Source of the DNA: Ryuthela nishihirai | Lineage: Eukaryota; Arthropoda; Arachnida; Araneae; Heptathelidae | Direction of reading: 5' to 3' | Assembly: GCA_038380435.1 (NCBI GenBank) | Contig: JAWZYU010000024.1 | Coordinates: 54,770,613 to 54,834,612, forward strand | Length of the DNA: 64,000 nt | Part shown: in pieces, positions 1 through 10,091 of the stretch | Layout: each line of letters begins with the position of its first letter | How positions within the stretch are numbered: the first letter of the stretch is position 1 | Program-made: the position numbers and the translations under genes | The notes under the pieces: generated by a model | Seen by the model: the letters and a program-made list of their open reading frames with translations, nothing else | Told to the model about the DNA's origin: nothing | Databases searched by the model: none

Positions 1-262
1 GGCTTTATTATTTATTTCCATCTTAGTGCAATATGAAACGAAATAGTTGCCACCTGAGATCACAGATGGTGCCAATGGTAGGTACCAAAATCATCGGTGA
101 TGAGTTTAAAGTCTTAAAATTGGTGAAAAATGATGAGCTGGCATTATTTCAACATTAGAATACTCTGGCTTGTTTCTAGAGAGATGCAGGTTCAAGTCCT
201 GTATGTCAGCGAAATTTTTTCTTGAAATATTTATTGATATATTGAAGTGTATATGTTATTAA
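1..262 (+). repeat. tRNA-related repeat, family D copy 1
   Basis: This block matches the minus strand of 41318-41659 over most of its length. Shared landmarks are TTATTTCCATCT near the start, AGATGGTGCCAATGGT, GAATACTCTGGC and GCAGGTTCAAGTCC. The last is a Pol III B-box (GGTTCAANTCC). The 5' part is cut by the window edge. The tRNA-like module lies in the 3' half of the unit, which is unusual for a SINE, so the family may be a composite. Confidence 0.6.
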
Positions 263-295
263 ATATGTAAGAAAAAGTAAAGGTTTGTACAAAAT

Positions 296-650
296 GGGGG
301 TGGGTTGGCTCAGTCAGTAACTCACCAGGCTCGTAATCTGTAGTTCCCAGGTTCAAGTCCCAGCTGGGTCAGCATTGAGTATATCTCCACAAAATTCCCC
401 GCCCTGTCCACAGTCAGTAGGGGACACCAATGGGCTTGGAAAGGTTGGCCCATGTGCAGGAGAGCCATACTCTGTGCATGTTAAAGAACACACTGGGTGG
501 CCTTCACAGGAGGCTACCATCTGTCTCCCAATAGCTGTTCCATTGGGTCCCCTCCCCCAACATTTTCTGAGCTGAGGGTTCATGTGACCTGGCCATTTAG
601 CCCATGATGTGCAAAAAAAGTGCTGCTCAGAGGTAAAACAACCCAACCCA
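296..650 (+). mobile_element. SINE A, older copy
   Basis: A tRNA-like head has an A-box (TGGCTCAGTCAG) and a B-box (GGTTCAAGTCC). A body follows (TAGGGGACACCAATGGGCTT, AAAGAACACACTGGGTGG) with the 3' end CAGAGGTAAAACAACCCAAC. Order and spacing agree with the near-intact copy at 49947-50330. The CGCCGCCCTTTGGATGGGAC part of that copy is missing here, so this copy carries an internal deletion. Confidence 0.85.
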
Positions 651-1237
651 AATCTGTATAAAATGTCAAGAAACTCGCAAAGGTCCATTTCTGTTCAACA
701 GACTTCAATATGGGTGCCATCAGTGACATGTCAAACTATGTGATATTCAACTTACATTCATACTTGTTTCAGCATATCTTATATAATACTTGAACCCCCT
801 CCTCCCTCAAAGAAATAATAAATTAATAATTAAAAAGGCCAATGGTGTCAAATTGAGACTTCTTAGAGGCCACAAAATCTGTCCACCTCTACCAATCCAG
901 CAATTTGAAAATTTGGCATCAAGATGACATTAAATGTGATACTAACTCATGTTATCTTAACAAGGAAACAGAGTTTCATGGCATTTTAGATACACATCTA
1001 CTTTTGTTACTTAATTATTTAATGAAATATAACATTTTAAAATACGGGTATTCTTTTGTAATGACCATGTATGTCAGCTAATGTAAATTCCATTTACAGT
1101 TAAATTCAATTTGTTTCTTATTTTTGATTCTTTTATTTGCCTTAATGCAGTAAACAATTATATTATTTGAATTCCATATTCTTTCTACTAAATGATGTAA
1201 ATATTTACAAGTTATTCCAAATATTCATTTTCCCTAG
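651..1237. other. Intron sequence, nothing recognised
   Basis: AT-rich sequence between SINE A and the first exon. I see no open frame with homology, no tRNA-like box and no terminal repeats. Confidence 0.5.
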
Positions 1238-1375
1238 ATATAAATGCTGATGATGAGGAAATAAGTACATGTTCTGAAGAATGTGCATTATATGATTCAG
1301 AATCATTGCCATACACTTATACCACTGACAGTCATAACAGATATTTTTATCAAGGTTCCTATCGAATGAGAAAAG
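1238..1375 (+). CDS. gemin5: gemin5 exon 1 of 11 in window (post-WD40 acidic linker)
   Basis: This internal exon opens after an AG acceptor (TTTTCCCTAG) and closes at a GTATAA donor. It starts with two bases of a split codon and ends with one base, which the next exon completes to GGA. It encodes about 46 residues. The first half is acidic (DADDEE-like, Cys- and Glu-rich), and the end is basic (YRMRKG). In Gemin5 proteins an acidic, low-conservation linker follows the two WD40 propellers, which matches this position. Alone the exon would not be recognised. Assignment rests on phase continuity with the next exon and the absence of competing genes. Earlier exons lie upstream of the window. Confidence 0.68.
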
Positions 1376-1548
1376 GTATAAAGTACATTTCTGTTTAATA
1401 TTTATTCTTCTAAATATTTAGTTTTACATATGATAAAGAAGTTAACTGATATTATATATAGCAATTCAGCTGCATCACTTTGAACTATCACATCATTAAT
1501 TTTATTAACCATTGTTATTTATTATGGTTGTTCAACGTTTTATTCTGT

Positions 1549-2768
1549 ATACACTGAGATGCCGGTTTATTTGGTACACCACCACCCCTCATCACATAAA
1601 CGGTTCATTGCAACATGCAATAAAAAAGTGCCGCTCAGAGGTAAAACAACCTAAAACAACAACGCAACATGCAATACATCACATCACTCTGGTGTGTGTT
1701 TATAAATCAGGCAGACCAGCTCTTCGAGCATCAGAGTTGGACTGAGCATCAGAATGGGCAAATGAGTGACCTGAGCAAATTTGAACTTAGCATGATAAAT
1801 GGTGCTAGGCATGCCAGTTCTAGCATCTCCCAAACAGTCATCCTCCAATGCTTTTCATGCACAACCATTTCAAAGGTTTAATGAGAATGGTGTGAAAGCA
1901 AAAAACTACCAGTGATCAGCAGTCTGGTGGATGAAAACAGCTTGTGGATCAGAGGGGTTAAAGGAGATTGGTGAGAATCGTGCAAGTGAACAGATGGACC
2001 ACAACCAAACAAATCAGACTTTATCATGAATAGGTAACAATAGCCACCAACCATGTTGAGTTCCAATGTTACCAGTGAAGAACATGAAAGAATGTCTCCA
2101 CTGGGTGCAGAAACACGACACTGGATTGTTGAGAACTGGAAAAGGGTAGCCTGGTTGGACAAATCAAAGTTCCTTTTGCATCATCTGATAGAAGGATCAG
2201 AATTTGGTGCAAGCAACATGAGGCCATATAGCCATCTTGTCTGGTGTAACAGTACAGGCCATTGATGGTGGTGTGATGGTATGGGAAATGTTTTCCTGGC
2301 ACACATTAGGCCCCCTGATACCCATTGAAGAACATCTGAATGCCACAGCATATATGAACATCATTGCTGACCAAGTTCATCTCTTCATGGCTACAGTTTA
2401 TCCTCACTTGGACAGACATGTTCAGCATGATAATGCACCTGCTTACAAAGCACATATCATCATCAAAAAACATTCCAGGAACAAGCTAATGAGTTTTCCT
2501 TGTTTCATTGGCCTGCACAGTCCCCAGATCTAAACCCTATCGAGCATCTTTGGGATGAAGTGGAAAGGGCTGTTTGCAGCAAGACTGTACCACCATCCAT
2601 TTTGCAGCAGCTGTGCGACACAATCATTTTTGCATGGTACAACATTCCTGCACAATGCGTCCAGCATATAAGTTTCATGCTACAATGAATTCAGGCTGTT
2701 CTTAAATACCAAAGGAGGTGCAACATGCTACTAGGTAGGTGTATCTATTAAACTTGCATCTCAGTTTA
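1549..2768 (+). mobile_element. Tc1-like DNA transposon, inactive, with terminal inverted repeats
   Basis: The ends are inverted repeats: ACTGAGATGCCGGTTTAT reading in from 1549 and ACTGAGATGCAAGTTTAA reading back from about 2768, each followed within ten bases by a TACACC motif. The interior carries transposase pieces in several frames. An N-terminal helix-turn-helix (LSKFELSMINGARHASSSIS) is near 1770, and the catalytic-region signature HWPAQSPDLNPIEHLWDEVE is at about 2505-2560. At least three frame breaks make it a pseudogene. Length (about 1.2 kb without its internal insertion) suits Tc1. A SINE A tail is inserted at 1623-1663. Confidence 0.88.
1623..1663 (+). mobile_element. 41-bp SINE A 3' fragment with its own target duplication
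   Basis: The sequence AAAAGTGCCGCTCAGAGG followed by TAAAACAAC is the 3' end of SINE A. It is bracketed by a perfect 13-bp direct repeat, GCAACATGCAATA, at 1610-1622 and 1664-1676. That makes it a separate, extremely 5'-truncated insertion into the Tc1 element, not a remnant of a longer copy. Confidence 0.85.
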
Positions 2769-2889
2769 TAATAGTCTGTCAGCAAGTGATGTCTATCATG
2801 ATGGATTGGTAGGCATAAGTAGGATAATCAAAGTATAGTCATATTCTAATTTTGAAACACATTTTACAGCTAATGAAAGAACATCCTGC

Positions 2890-3071
2890 TTAAAATAGAA
2901 CAATCCATAATGTTTTATAAAATGTTGTATAAAATTATTTCATATTCGTGTATAGATACAAAATCCTTCAGTTCTGTGAATTAAAATAGAACAATCCATA
3001 ATGTTTTATAAAATGTTGTATAAAATTATTTCATATTCATGTATAGATACAAAATCCTTCAGTTCTGTGAA
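2890..3071. repeat. Tandem duplication, 91-bp unit
   Basis: Two adjacent 91-bp units (2890-2980 and 2981-3071) begin TTAAAATAGAACAATCCATA and differ visibly at one base (G versus A near 2948/3039). The near-identity implies a recent duplication. Confidence 0.95.
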
Positions 3072-3129
3072 TGGTAGTTTTCAAAATATAATAAGCAATT
3101 AGTACCTAATGAATATACACTGAAAGGGC

Positions 3130-3345
3130 AATTTATTATTAACACCCAGCTAATAACGTGTGGGTCCAACTTTCACCCTCTCAACATTAACAACACTTTA
3201 TAGACTATCAGGTGTTGGAAACGTTTGAGTGGTATTGCAGCCCAAGAGTTGGTGGGTTTCAGGCTCGAATGCATCACTCCACTTCTTCCAATAAATGCTC
3301 AATAGGGTTGAAATCTGAAGAGTGAGAAGGTCCCTCTACATATGG
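3130..3345 (-). pseudogene. Tc1-like transposase C-terminal remnant
   Basis: On the minus strand this reads SSDFNPIEHLLEEVE, a decayed form of the Tc1 SPDLNPIEHLWDEVE signature, followed by a degraded C-terminus. No terminal repeats were found. The surrounding 3346-4098 shows nothing else that I recognise. Confidence 0.6.
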
Positions 3346-4109
3346 TGTGAGAGTTAATTGGAACAGTAAAGAATGAGAACTCAACTGTTTCTGTGACTGA
3401 TCTATTAATTGAATCTGATTTTAACAAATTTTTATTGTTAAAATGCACAATTAGTATTTCATTGATCTTATTACTAACTCCAAATCTTATTTCAAGGTGA
3501 TACTCTGCTAGAACTAGTCACAGAAATACTAATTATCCCATTCTAAGATGCATCAATCACTTCTGAACATGAATGTGGATATCTTAATGCAAACATTATT
3601 GCTGACTATCATTATATCCTGATCCACATAAACTCGAATATCTCAGATTAACTACACTTGCCATTTTTGCACTTTAATATTTTATTTTTAGAAGTTGATC
3701 ATTTATGTGTATCGTAATAGATGATCATTGTCAAATTTCAGACTAATCTGTCCAATTCTTAAAATAGGATACACCCAGTGCTCAACCAACACAATTTCAG
3801 TATAACATGATTTTTAAACTAGGGCTTTTTCAAGTAACACAACTGGTCATTCAGCTTAATAAGATATCTCTCCTACTTCTTCATGAACATTTATTATTAT
3901 ATGTACCAGTCCCTGATAAAAAAAAAAATAGAGGAGATGGGGGGACCAAGAAGCACAACTGAGCCTGAAAATGGTAGGGGCAAGGGACTAGATTTCCAAT
4001 GCAGTATAACATTTCCCCCTTTCATTTTACAAGTCTTTAAAAAAAAATCCATGAAAAATGCATGATATAAAAATAAGTTTGATGATTTTGTTTGCTTCTA
4101 TTACCCTTA

Positions 4110-4307
4110 GCCTTCCCTTGGCTGAGTGGTTAGCGTGCTTGGCTACTGATCTACGGGACCTGGGTTTGAGCCCCAGGTAAGGCATGGATGTTCGTGTTGT
4201 TTTTCTGCTGAGGTCCTGCCATCCTCTCAGACCTTCTACTCTGGCATATAAACTGACAGGCTCCTGTCAGACCTCTGTGGCAAGCAGCTGCTTGGGGGGG
4301 GGGGGTA
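4110..4307 (+). mobile_element. SINE B, copy with target duplication
   Basis: A tRNA-like head (A-box TGGCTGAGTGG, B-box GGTTTGAGCCC) is followed by a body and a 3' end with two palindromes, CTGACAGG-CT-CCTGTCAG and CAAGCAGCTGCTTG, then a run of 13 G. An 11-bp direct repeat TATTACCCTTA flanks it at 4099-4109 and 4308-4318. Family copies seen: 4511, 23738, 28817, 29262, 42179, 46067 and 54637. Confidence 0.9.
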
Positions 4308-4510
4308 TATTACCCTTATTAACATTCTGAAAGAGATGGTCATGACCCTCCCTCTCCCCAGAATGTGCCTTCGTGTGTACCACATATGAAGGCAGCTTGA
4401 TGCTTCCCCTATTTTACCTGTCTGATCTATCCTTTATCATAATTACAACACTCAAAGATTTTTCACATTTGATTATGCAAATTAGTGTATTTAAACTATT
4501 AAATAAAAAA

Positions 4511-4703
4511 TAAATACCCCCTGAAGCAGCTGCTTGCCACAGAGGTCTGACAGGAGCCTGTCAGTTTATATGCCAAAGTGGAAAGTCTGAGAGGATGGCA
4601 AGGACCTCAGCAGAAAAGCATCATGAACATCCATGCCTTATCTAGGCTCGAACCCAGGTCCCTTAGATCAGTAGCCAAGTGCACTAACCACTTAGCAATG
4701 GGA
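4511..4703 (-). mobile_element. SINE B, minus strand
   Basis: Reverse-complement copy of SINE B. The TAAATACCCCC tail comes first, then the palindromic 3' end and the body, and last the tRNA-like head with B-box complement (CGAACCCAGG). It sits about 200 bp from the inverted copy at 4110, so the two could fold on each other in the pre-mRNA. Confidence 0.88.
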
Positions 4704-4959
4704 CTACTAACATGTAATATATTTGTGAACAGTAAAAAACATTTAATTGTCACTGACTGATGACAGTGTATGCATGTACAAATTCACCCTGATTGGTTCA
4801 AGATTATAACTTGTCACATTTAGAATAGAAACACTTGTAAACATAAAGTTATCTATCTTTATTACTTGACAATCATCTATATCTACCATTTATTTAAAAA
4901 AAATAGTTTCACTGTTTTTTTTTTTCTGTCTGTAGACATCGAACCTTTTTGTGCAGATA

Positions 4960-5850
4960 TATTAAAAAAAAATTCTGTTGGATAGGTATTGATGAATTAT
5001 TAAAATTTGAACTTTTGGAACCTTATAGCTGTAATTGTGCCTTCTAACAGTGGAAAAGAATTGAAAATTCCAAAATTTTAAATGAATATTGCAAACAGTG
5101 TATTTATGCTAGAAACTTGAAAATTTGGTAGTGGAATGTGAAAGACATGAAATTTCCATAGACAACAATGTGGTTTAGACTGGGGGGAGGGTGCAATTTT
5201 TTTGTATTAAGAAAAAATTGTATGTTTTTTTTTATATAATTTATTTTTTTGTAATAGCTACTGATGAAATATTATCATTTGAAGTTTCAAATCACCCAAA
5301 ACCTATAAATTGAGCCCTCTAACAATGGAGAAAATCAAAAAATGCAAAATATTTAACAAATGTTGCAAATGAAGCATTAATGCTAGAAATTAAAAATTTT
5401 GGTGACTCATTTAACCCTTTATGCCCAGAGTGGGTGGGAAACACGGCTTTTTTTTTTTTTTCTTTCGAGAGATAATTCGAAATGTCATTTTTAGTTGGAT
5501 TGGTACTAATGAAATATTATAATTTGCATTTTCAAATCCTTAGGAAGTTTTAATTTATATTGGTAGAAGTGACTAAATATGGAAAGCGTGAAACTATTAA
5601 CAAATATTGCAAGTGATCAGTATATTGTAGAATGTCAAGAGATATTCCACTGATCTCAACAAGCTGCTCCCTTTTCTCAGAAGGGTGTGAAAAAAAAGCA
5701 ATGTATTAAATTTAAGAAATAAAAGACAAATACTTTTTGTGTTGTTAGATTACTAATATAATATTTGCATTTTTCCCATCATTCATTAGCTCAAATTAAA
5801 ACTTTTAAGGAGCGAAAAAGTATATGTAAATGAAAAACTTAATTCTCTTT
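4960..5850. repeat. Degenerate tandem repeat, 3-4 units of about 245-270 bp
   Basis: Landmarks recur in order. TACTAATGAAATATTAT-like, TTTCAAATC, CTCTAACA(A/G)TGG and ATATTGCAAA(N)nATGCTAGAA motifs appear near 5000-5115, 5260-5395, 5500-5640 and, weakly, 5740-5830. The units are heavily diverged. One contains TTAACCCTTTATGCCC, resembling the ends of TTAA-target elements. Origin unknown. The stretch 5850-6413 holds nothing that I recognise. Confidence 0.55.
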
Positions 5851-6419
5851 GAAAACAGGATTTTTATATGCACCAGAGGCAATATACATTCTTCTAGTTT
5901 GTTTCTGCTATTATCATTGTTTCTTTTCTGTAAATATGTGAAATATGTATATAAACAAATTGAAAAATGAAGTATTAATCAAAGTATAGTCATAATAAAA
6001 GAATAGAATTGAAAATATGTCAGTCAAATTAGGAATATGGAATGCCTTTCCTCCCCCTCCCCCCTTATTTACATTATTTCCTTTGAGAAATTTGTGTCTG
6101 AGTAACATGATTTCATCTTACTTGAATTTTTGTTTACATATCTATCATGGTTAGTTGGGAACTGGATGTAGTTTCAGTAATTCAGACTTTGTCTAGGTAC
6201 AATAACCAGTTGATTCTACTATCTATTGATTTTTTTTTTTCAACTAGTGTCTATTTCTCAAAAAACTGCCTGTTGAACTGAGCCTTTAATATCAGATTAA
6301 GTATTTTTAGTTCATTCACACTTTTAGCTTTTGGTGATTCAAATAAACTGTAAGCTGCAGAAAATGTTTCAAAATATTGCTAATTGGTTTATTAAAATAT
6401 AGATATTTCATTAACCTCA

Positions 6420-6502
6420 TACACAGTCGTATCAGAATAATATGACCATTTACCATACGTATACTATGGTAGGTGGTCACATTATTCTTATACGACTGTG
6501 TA
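6420..6502. mobile_element. Hairpin MITE, Tc1/mariner-like TA flanks
   Basis: Arms at about 6421-6448 and 6474-6501 are inverted complements with two mismatches in 28 bases (outer motif ACACAGTCGTAT). A second small inverted repeat ACCAT...ATGGT lies inside. The ends read TACACAGTCG...CGACTGTGTA, consistent with TA-target insertion. At about 80 bp it has no coding capacity. Confidence 0.7.
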
Positions 6503-6632
6503 TATATATGTGATTAAAAAGCCTGAACTATCGAATTTATAAACTATATTTCCATTAATTAGTAAAGTTTTAAATTACTCTGATTTGTAATGATTTTGAA
6601 TATAATTTTGTTTTTGAATATAATTTTATTAG

Positions 6633-6878
6633 GAATTTTGCACTCACAGAAAAAGAAGAAAATGAAGTCATTATTTCCAGTATTTGCTGCTTTTGGCTTT
6701 CGTGGCAGAACTTCTGGTTTAGATGATTGCATCAAATTAACAGAAGAAAATCACTTTTTAAACCATTCCGTGGAAGAGAGAGAAACAGAGGCAGCTTCGA
6801 AACTTGGAGAAGATGATTTAGCTCATTTGGGATATTTTGGGAACCAAACAGCAGCACTAAAAATGTTAAATGTTGAAG
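6633..6878 (+). CDS. gemin5: gemin5 exon 2 in window (KKKK-M-KSLFP linker)
   Basis: The acceptor is TTATTAG before 6633 and the donor is GAAG/GTATAC. A second AG at 6648-6649 would break the phase with the upstream exon, so 6633 is preferred. The exon encodes a lysine run followed by KSLFPVF, corresponding to the KKKKxARSLLP stretch of vertebrate Gemin5. It ends in LGYFGNQTAALKMLNVE, corresponding to the vertebrate segment that leads into the helical TPR-like region. An upstream in-frame ATG at 6590 lies in the intron and is not a start. Homology is by recall of the family, without an alignment program. Confidence 0.85.
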
Positions 6879-7312
6879 GTATACATTTATTTGCCAAACT
6901 GAATCAAATTTAATAGTTTGAAACTACTGCATTCTAGATACATTTAAAAATTCAATATACATATTGAGATATATATTATGTTTAAAAACTTTGTATTTCT
7001 GCCAACAATTGCTTTTCTTAATGGAAATATTTTTAACAACGATTTTTTTTTTGTTTTACCAACTTTCTCTGATTTACATTGTTTTTTATATTTCATTATT
7101 ATTTTTCACTGTCAAATTCAAGGAGAACAGAGAATCCCCTCTGTCTTAAGGCTTGAGATTTTATGTATGGAATAATGGAAATCAGTAATGGCAATAATAA
7201 TAAGAGTTACTTCATTTTCTGAAAAGATCATTGCATCTCGATTCATTTTTTTTTCCAAAATATGTAGGATATAGGTAAAAAAGTTTGAAATAGGAATTTT
7301 TATTTTTCTTAA
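6879..7312. other. Intron sequence, nothing recognised
   Basis: AT-rich stretch with overlapping short open frames rich in F, L and I, as expected by chance from T-runs. No homology seen. Confidence 0.5.
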
Positions 7313-7590
7313 CCCTTCCAGTGTCCACATTATCTGTATGCTTTCACAGAATTCGTAATGAGAGGACAGCTGTATACTTTTCTAGTACAACAACAACAAC
7401 AAAAAAAAATCGATTTTTAAAAAATAAAATTTGCCATTGAAAATTTCTTTTATGTAAATCTGATAAAAATATATAATTCAGGCTTGAAAAATAATATTTT
7501 GTTTTTTCATTTGATGCATATTTTATTAAACTACAATATAAATCACTTGCTAAAGCCGTGTTATTGCCATTTCTTAGATGAGCTATACGT
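7313..7590. mobile_element. piggyBac-like element, single end
   Basis: TTAA at 7309-7312 is followed by CCCTTCCAGTGTCCA. The next roughly 275 bp match, in inverted orientation, the right end of the complete element at 36226-37699 (shared CAACAACAACA, ATATATAATTCAGGCTTGAA, TTTGATGCATATTTTATT). Similarity stops near 7590, so the other end is lost. The 7590-7980 stretch is unassigned. Confidence 0.75.
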
Positions 7591-7983
7591 ATTGCCGAGG
7601 GGGAAGTGGCTGACACGTGCTATCTCCATTCATTCCATGTGTTATTAGTGGCTGCATAATAGACTATTTACAGTATATTGGGTACCCTTTGTAAAGTTAA
7701 TGTCCCGTGCAATAAAATCCTCAATAAAATTAAGAAGTTGATGTCCCCTGAAAAGTGTAGGTACTTTTTATAACAAAAGTGATGATGGCTCAGTTCCAAA
7801 TCAACACCTTTTTCTTCTGCATGTAAATTGCCGTGTAGCAACTGATATCATTAGATACTACCATGCGATTTGTAACGTAATTTTATTGTAGATCTCTAAT
7901 GTTATATTATGACAAGCAGTCTGATTTAAAAAAAAAATTGAGTATGCTAACTCAGAGAACATTTTATCTTTTTCATTTTTATT

Positions 7984-8160
7984 TTCACGAAAGATTTTGT
8001 TTTACTATATCATAAAAAAAATACATTTTTCTGTTCACCAAATTTAGGAGCAAAGTAGAAAAAAAACTTTTTCTTTTTTTTTTCATGAAAGTTTTTTTTT
8101 TTTTGCTATATTATAAAAGAAAAATATTTTTCTGCTCACCAAATTTAGGAGCAAAGTAAA
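7984..8160. repeat. Tandem duplication of about 75-80 bp unit
   Basis: Two units at 7984-8060 and 8081-8160 share TTTCAYGAAAG at the start and TTCACCAAATTTAGGAGCAA at the end, with T-run length differences between. Confidence 0.85.
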
Positions 8161-8324
8161 AAAAAGTGTTTCAGTTAATTATGATGAAATTAGTAGTTTT
8201 AGATGCACTGACCATTTAGCTTCAATATGAAATATGATATGCATAATTCACAAAAAAGTTGATTTTTCAACTTTTATCAATTTTTTTTATTTTGCAACAG
8301 CAGGTCAGAACATAGGTTTTCCAA

Positions 8325-8990
8325 TCACCCTTTATTTGGTACACCATTTATTTGGTACACCTTTATTTGGTACCTTCCATTTGAGCACCTTTTTCCCTCC
8401 TATCCTCCCATGAAACAAAATTTTCTTCTTTTTTTGAGAGATAGAATATAGAATTATAAGACTTTTGGGAATCAAATGTCACAGCATTCTGGCAAATGAC
8501 CTGCTGCCACTGTTGAATTGCATTTGCTACCTACGAAATAGTGCACCTACAATATTTTAGTGAAGTAAATAGGAAATGAATCATGATTTGCTAATGATGC
8601 ATGACATGGTTTTGGCATGATAACATATACAAATTTAATGTTATTAGCAATATCAGAATGTGTATTGCAAATAAGAGGCCCTTGTGGCAGCATCTAAATG
8701 TGAACAGCTATTTTCTAGAATGAAATTAACCAAGTCAAAAAATCAGATCAAGACTAATAAATTTGAACTTTTAGAACACATTGAAAATAGCTATATCCAC
8801 CATTCCTATCAATATTTGTGAATAAGTTTGACAATCATCATTCATTTGGGACACCAGTCCTCTATTTGAATGAATACTTCCCCCTCCCTATCCTCCTATG
8901 AAATAAATTTTCCTCTTTTTTTTTTTGAGAAATAGAATCTAGAATTATAAGTTTTTTGGGAACCAATTACACCAATAAAGTAAATTCCTT
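8325..8990. repeat. Direct repeat pair around a hAT fragment
   Basis: The block near 8330-8480 and the block near 8840-8960 share a C-rich TCC(C)TATCCTCC motif, GAATATAGAATTATAAG/GAATCTAGAATTATAAG and TTTTGGGAA. Three TTTATTTGGTACACC-type motifs lie at 8329-8372. The flanked segment contains the hAT piece listed at 8679. The pair may be termini of one decayed element. Confidence 0.5.
8679..8800 (+). pseudogene. hAT transposase C-terminal dimerisation fragment
   Basis: The + strand reads ASKCEQLFSRMKLTKSKNQI and then KTNKFELLEHIENSYI. This resembles the hAT/ZBED C-terminal motif CERLFSxMKxxKSKxRxRL...LxxLLRI. It is a short fragment without the rest of the transposase. The interval 8990-10080 shows only a 71-codon open frame (9256-9471) with no recognisable domain. 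Confidence 0.55.
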
Positions 8991-10091
8991 CTTTGCAAGA
9001 AAATGTTCAGCTACATTGAAGAAAGGTGTATGTTTGACAATGATAAACTTAACTGGCTTTTGTAGTATCCCCATTATCATTAGATTATGGTATTATAAGC
9101 AAGTTTTTAGATAATAACTTAATAGGATATTGTAAATTGTTTAAATCTGAAATTGATGTAAACAAGTTGTAGGAAAATATATTGGCGATATGCTATAACT
9201 TTTTCAGAATATCATCTGCAGATAAATGTGAAAAACTGAAAAGTACATCATAGAAATGCAAATTTTGATGGTTGAAGCAACCTTTTTTTTAGCAAAAAAA
9301 CACCAAAATTTGTTAAGTGTGCCTTCAACCTTCTATCGTCATCTGCCTTTTGTGCAAGAATTTTTTGCTTTAAAGATTGTGAAATGGTACGATGAAAAAA
9401 ATAATGCTAGTTTAAATCTGATCAAGGCAGGAGTTAATGATTTACATGCATTGAAATTTTTGAATTTATAAAAATCCTTATTACTTTGATTTATCACTTG
9501 ATGCCAAAAATATATATGTTCAATTGAATTATAAAATTTGCCTAGTTAACTTTTATTACTGTAATAAAATAATACTTATATGTGCTTTTTTTTTTTTTTC
9601 AAAATTTTTTTTTGCAGAACATAATTGGCAATCCTAAGTGATTGTCTAACTTACTGGCTACAAATATGAAAACAATTTGTTAGAATTTTACCCAAAAAAT
9701 CCTCTTTTTTTTTATTTTCTCTGTCAAATAATTGATAGACAAGCTATTTAGGTATTATTTAATATCCACAATAAATGCTGTTACATAAATTATCTAAAAG
9801 CTTCAAAATCTCAAGAGTTGAAGAGTGCAATATGAGTATAAGGAGGAATAAGCTTGCAGAAATGCCCTAGGCAAGTTCAGTTGCAAATCACATCTTTCTC
9901 TTGATGTTACCCTACTTATCATTAGCCTTTATAATTATCCTTTGCATAGTAGCTTCAAAGGAAATCTAAAGTATATAATATTTTAAAGGTGTTTACCAGT
10001 GGTATGATGGGCTAGTACAGTAGTGATGGAGTTCATTTCAAGCTGGCTTTTATTTCTATTTAATATAAATTATAAAGACTAATGATAGGTA

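Noticed and set aside
296..370. Functional tRNA gene.
   Set aside because: The tRNA-like head is fused to the SINE A body and recurs in several copies. Stems pair poorly.
2890..3071. Two-unit repeat as a CRISPR-like or satellite array.
   Set aside because: It is only a two-copy tandem duplication with no spacers, in a eukaryotic intron.
4110..4703. Inverted SINE B pair as termini of one composite transposon.
   Set aside because: The first copy has its own 11-bp target duplication on both sides, so the two are independent insertions.
6590..6632. In-frame ATG upstream of the KSLFP exon as a start codon.
   Set aside because: It precedes a good acceptor, and the resulting N-terminus (ILNIILFLNIILLG) is intronic-looking. 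Phase with the previous exon supports splicing at 6633.
6650..6652. Alternative acceptor CACTCACAG before 6650.
   Set aside because: It would need a phase-0 upstream exon, whereas the upstream exon ends in phase 1.
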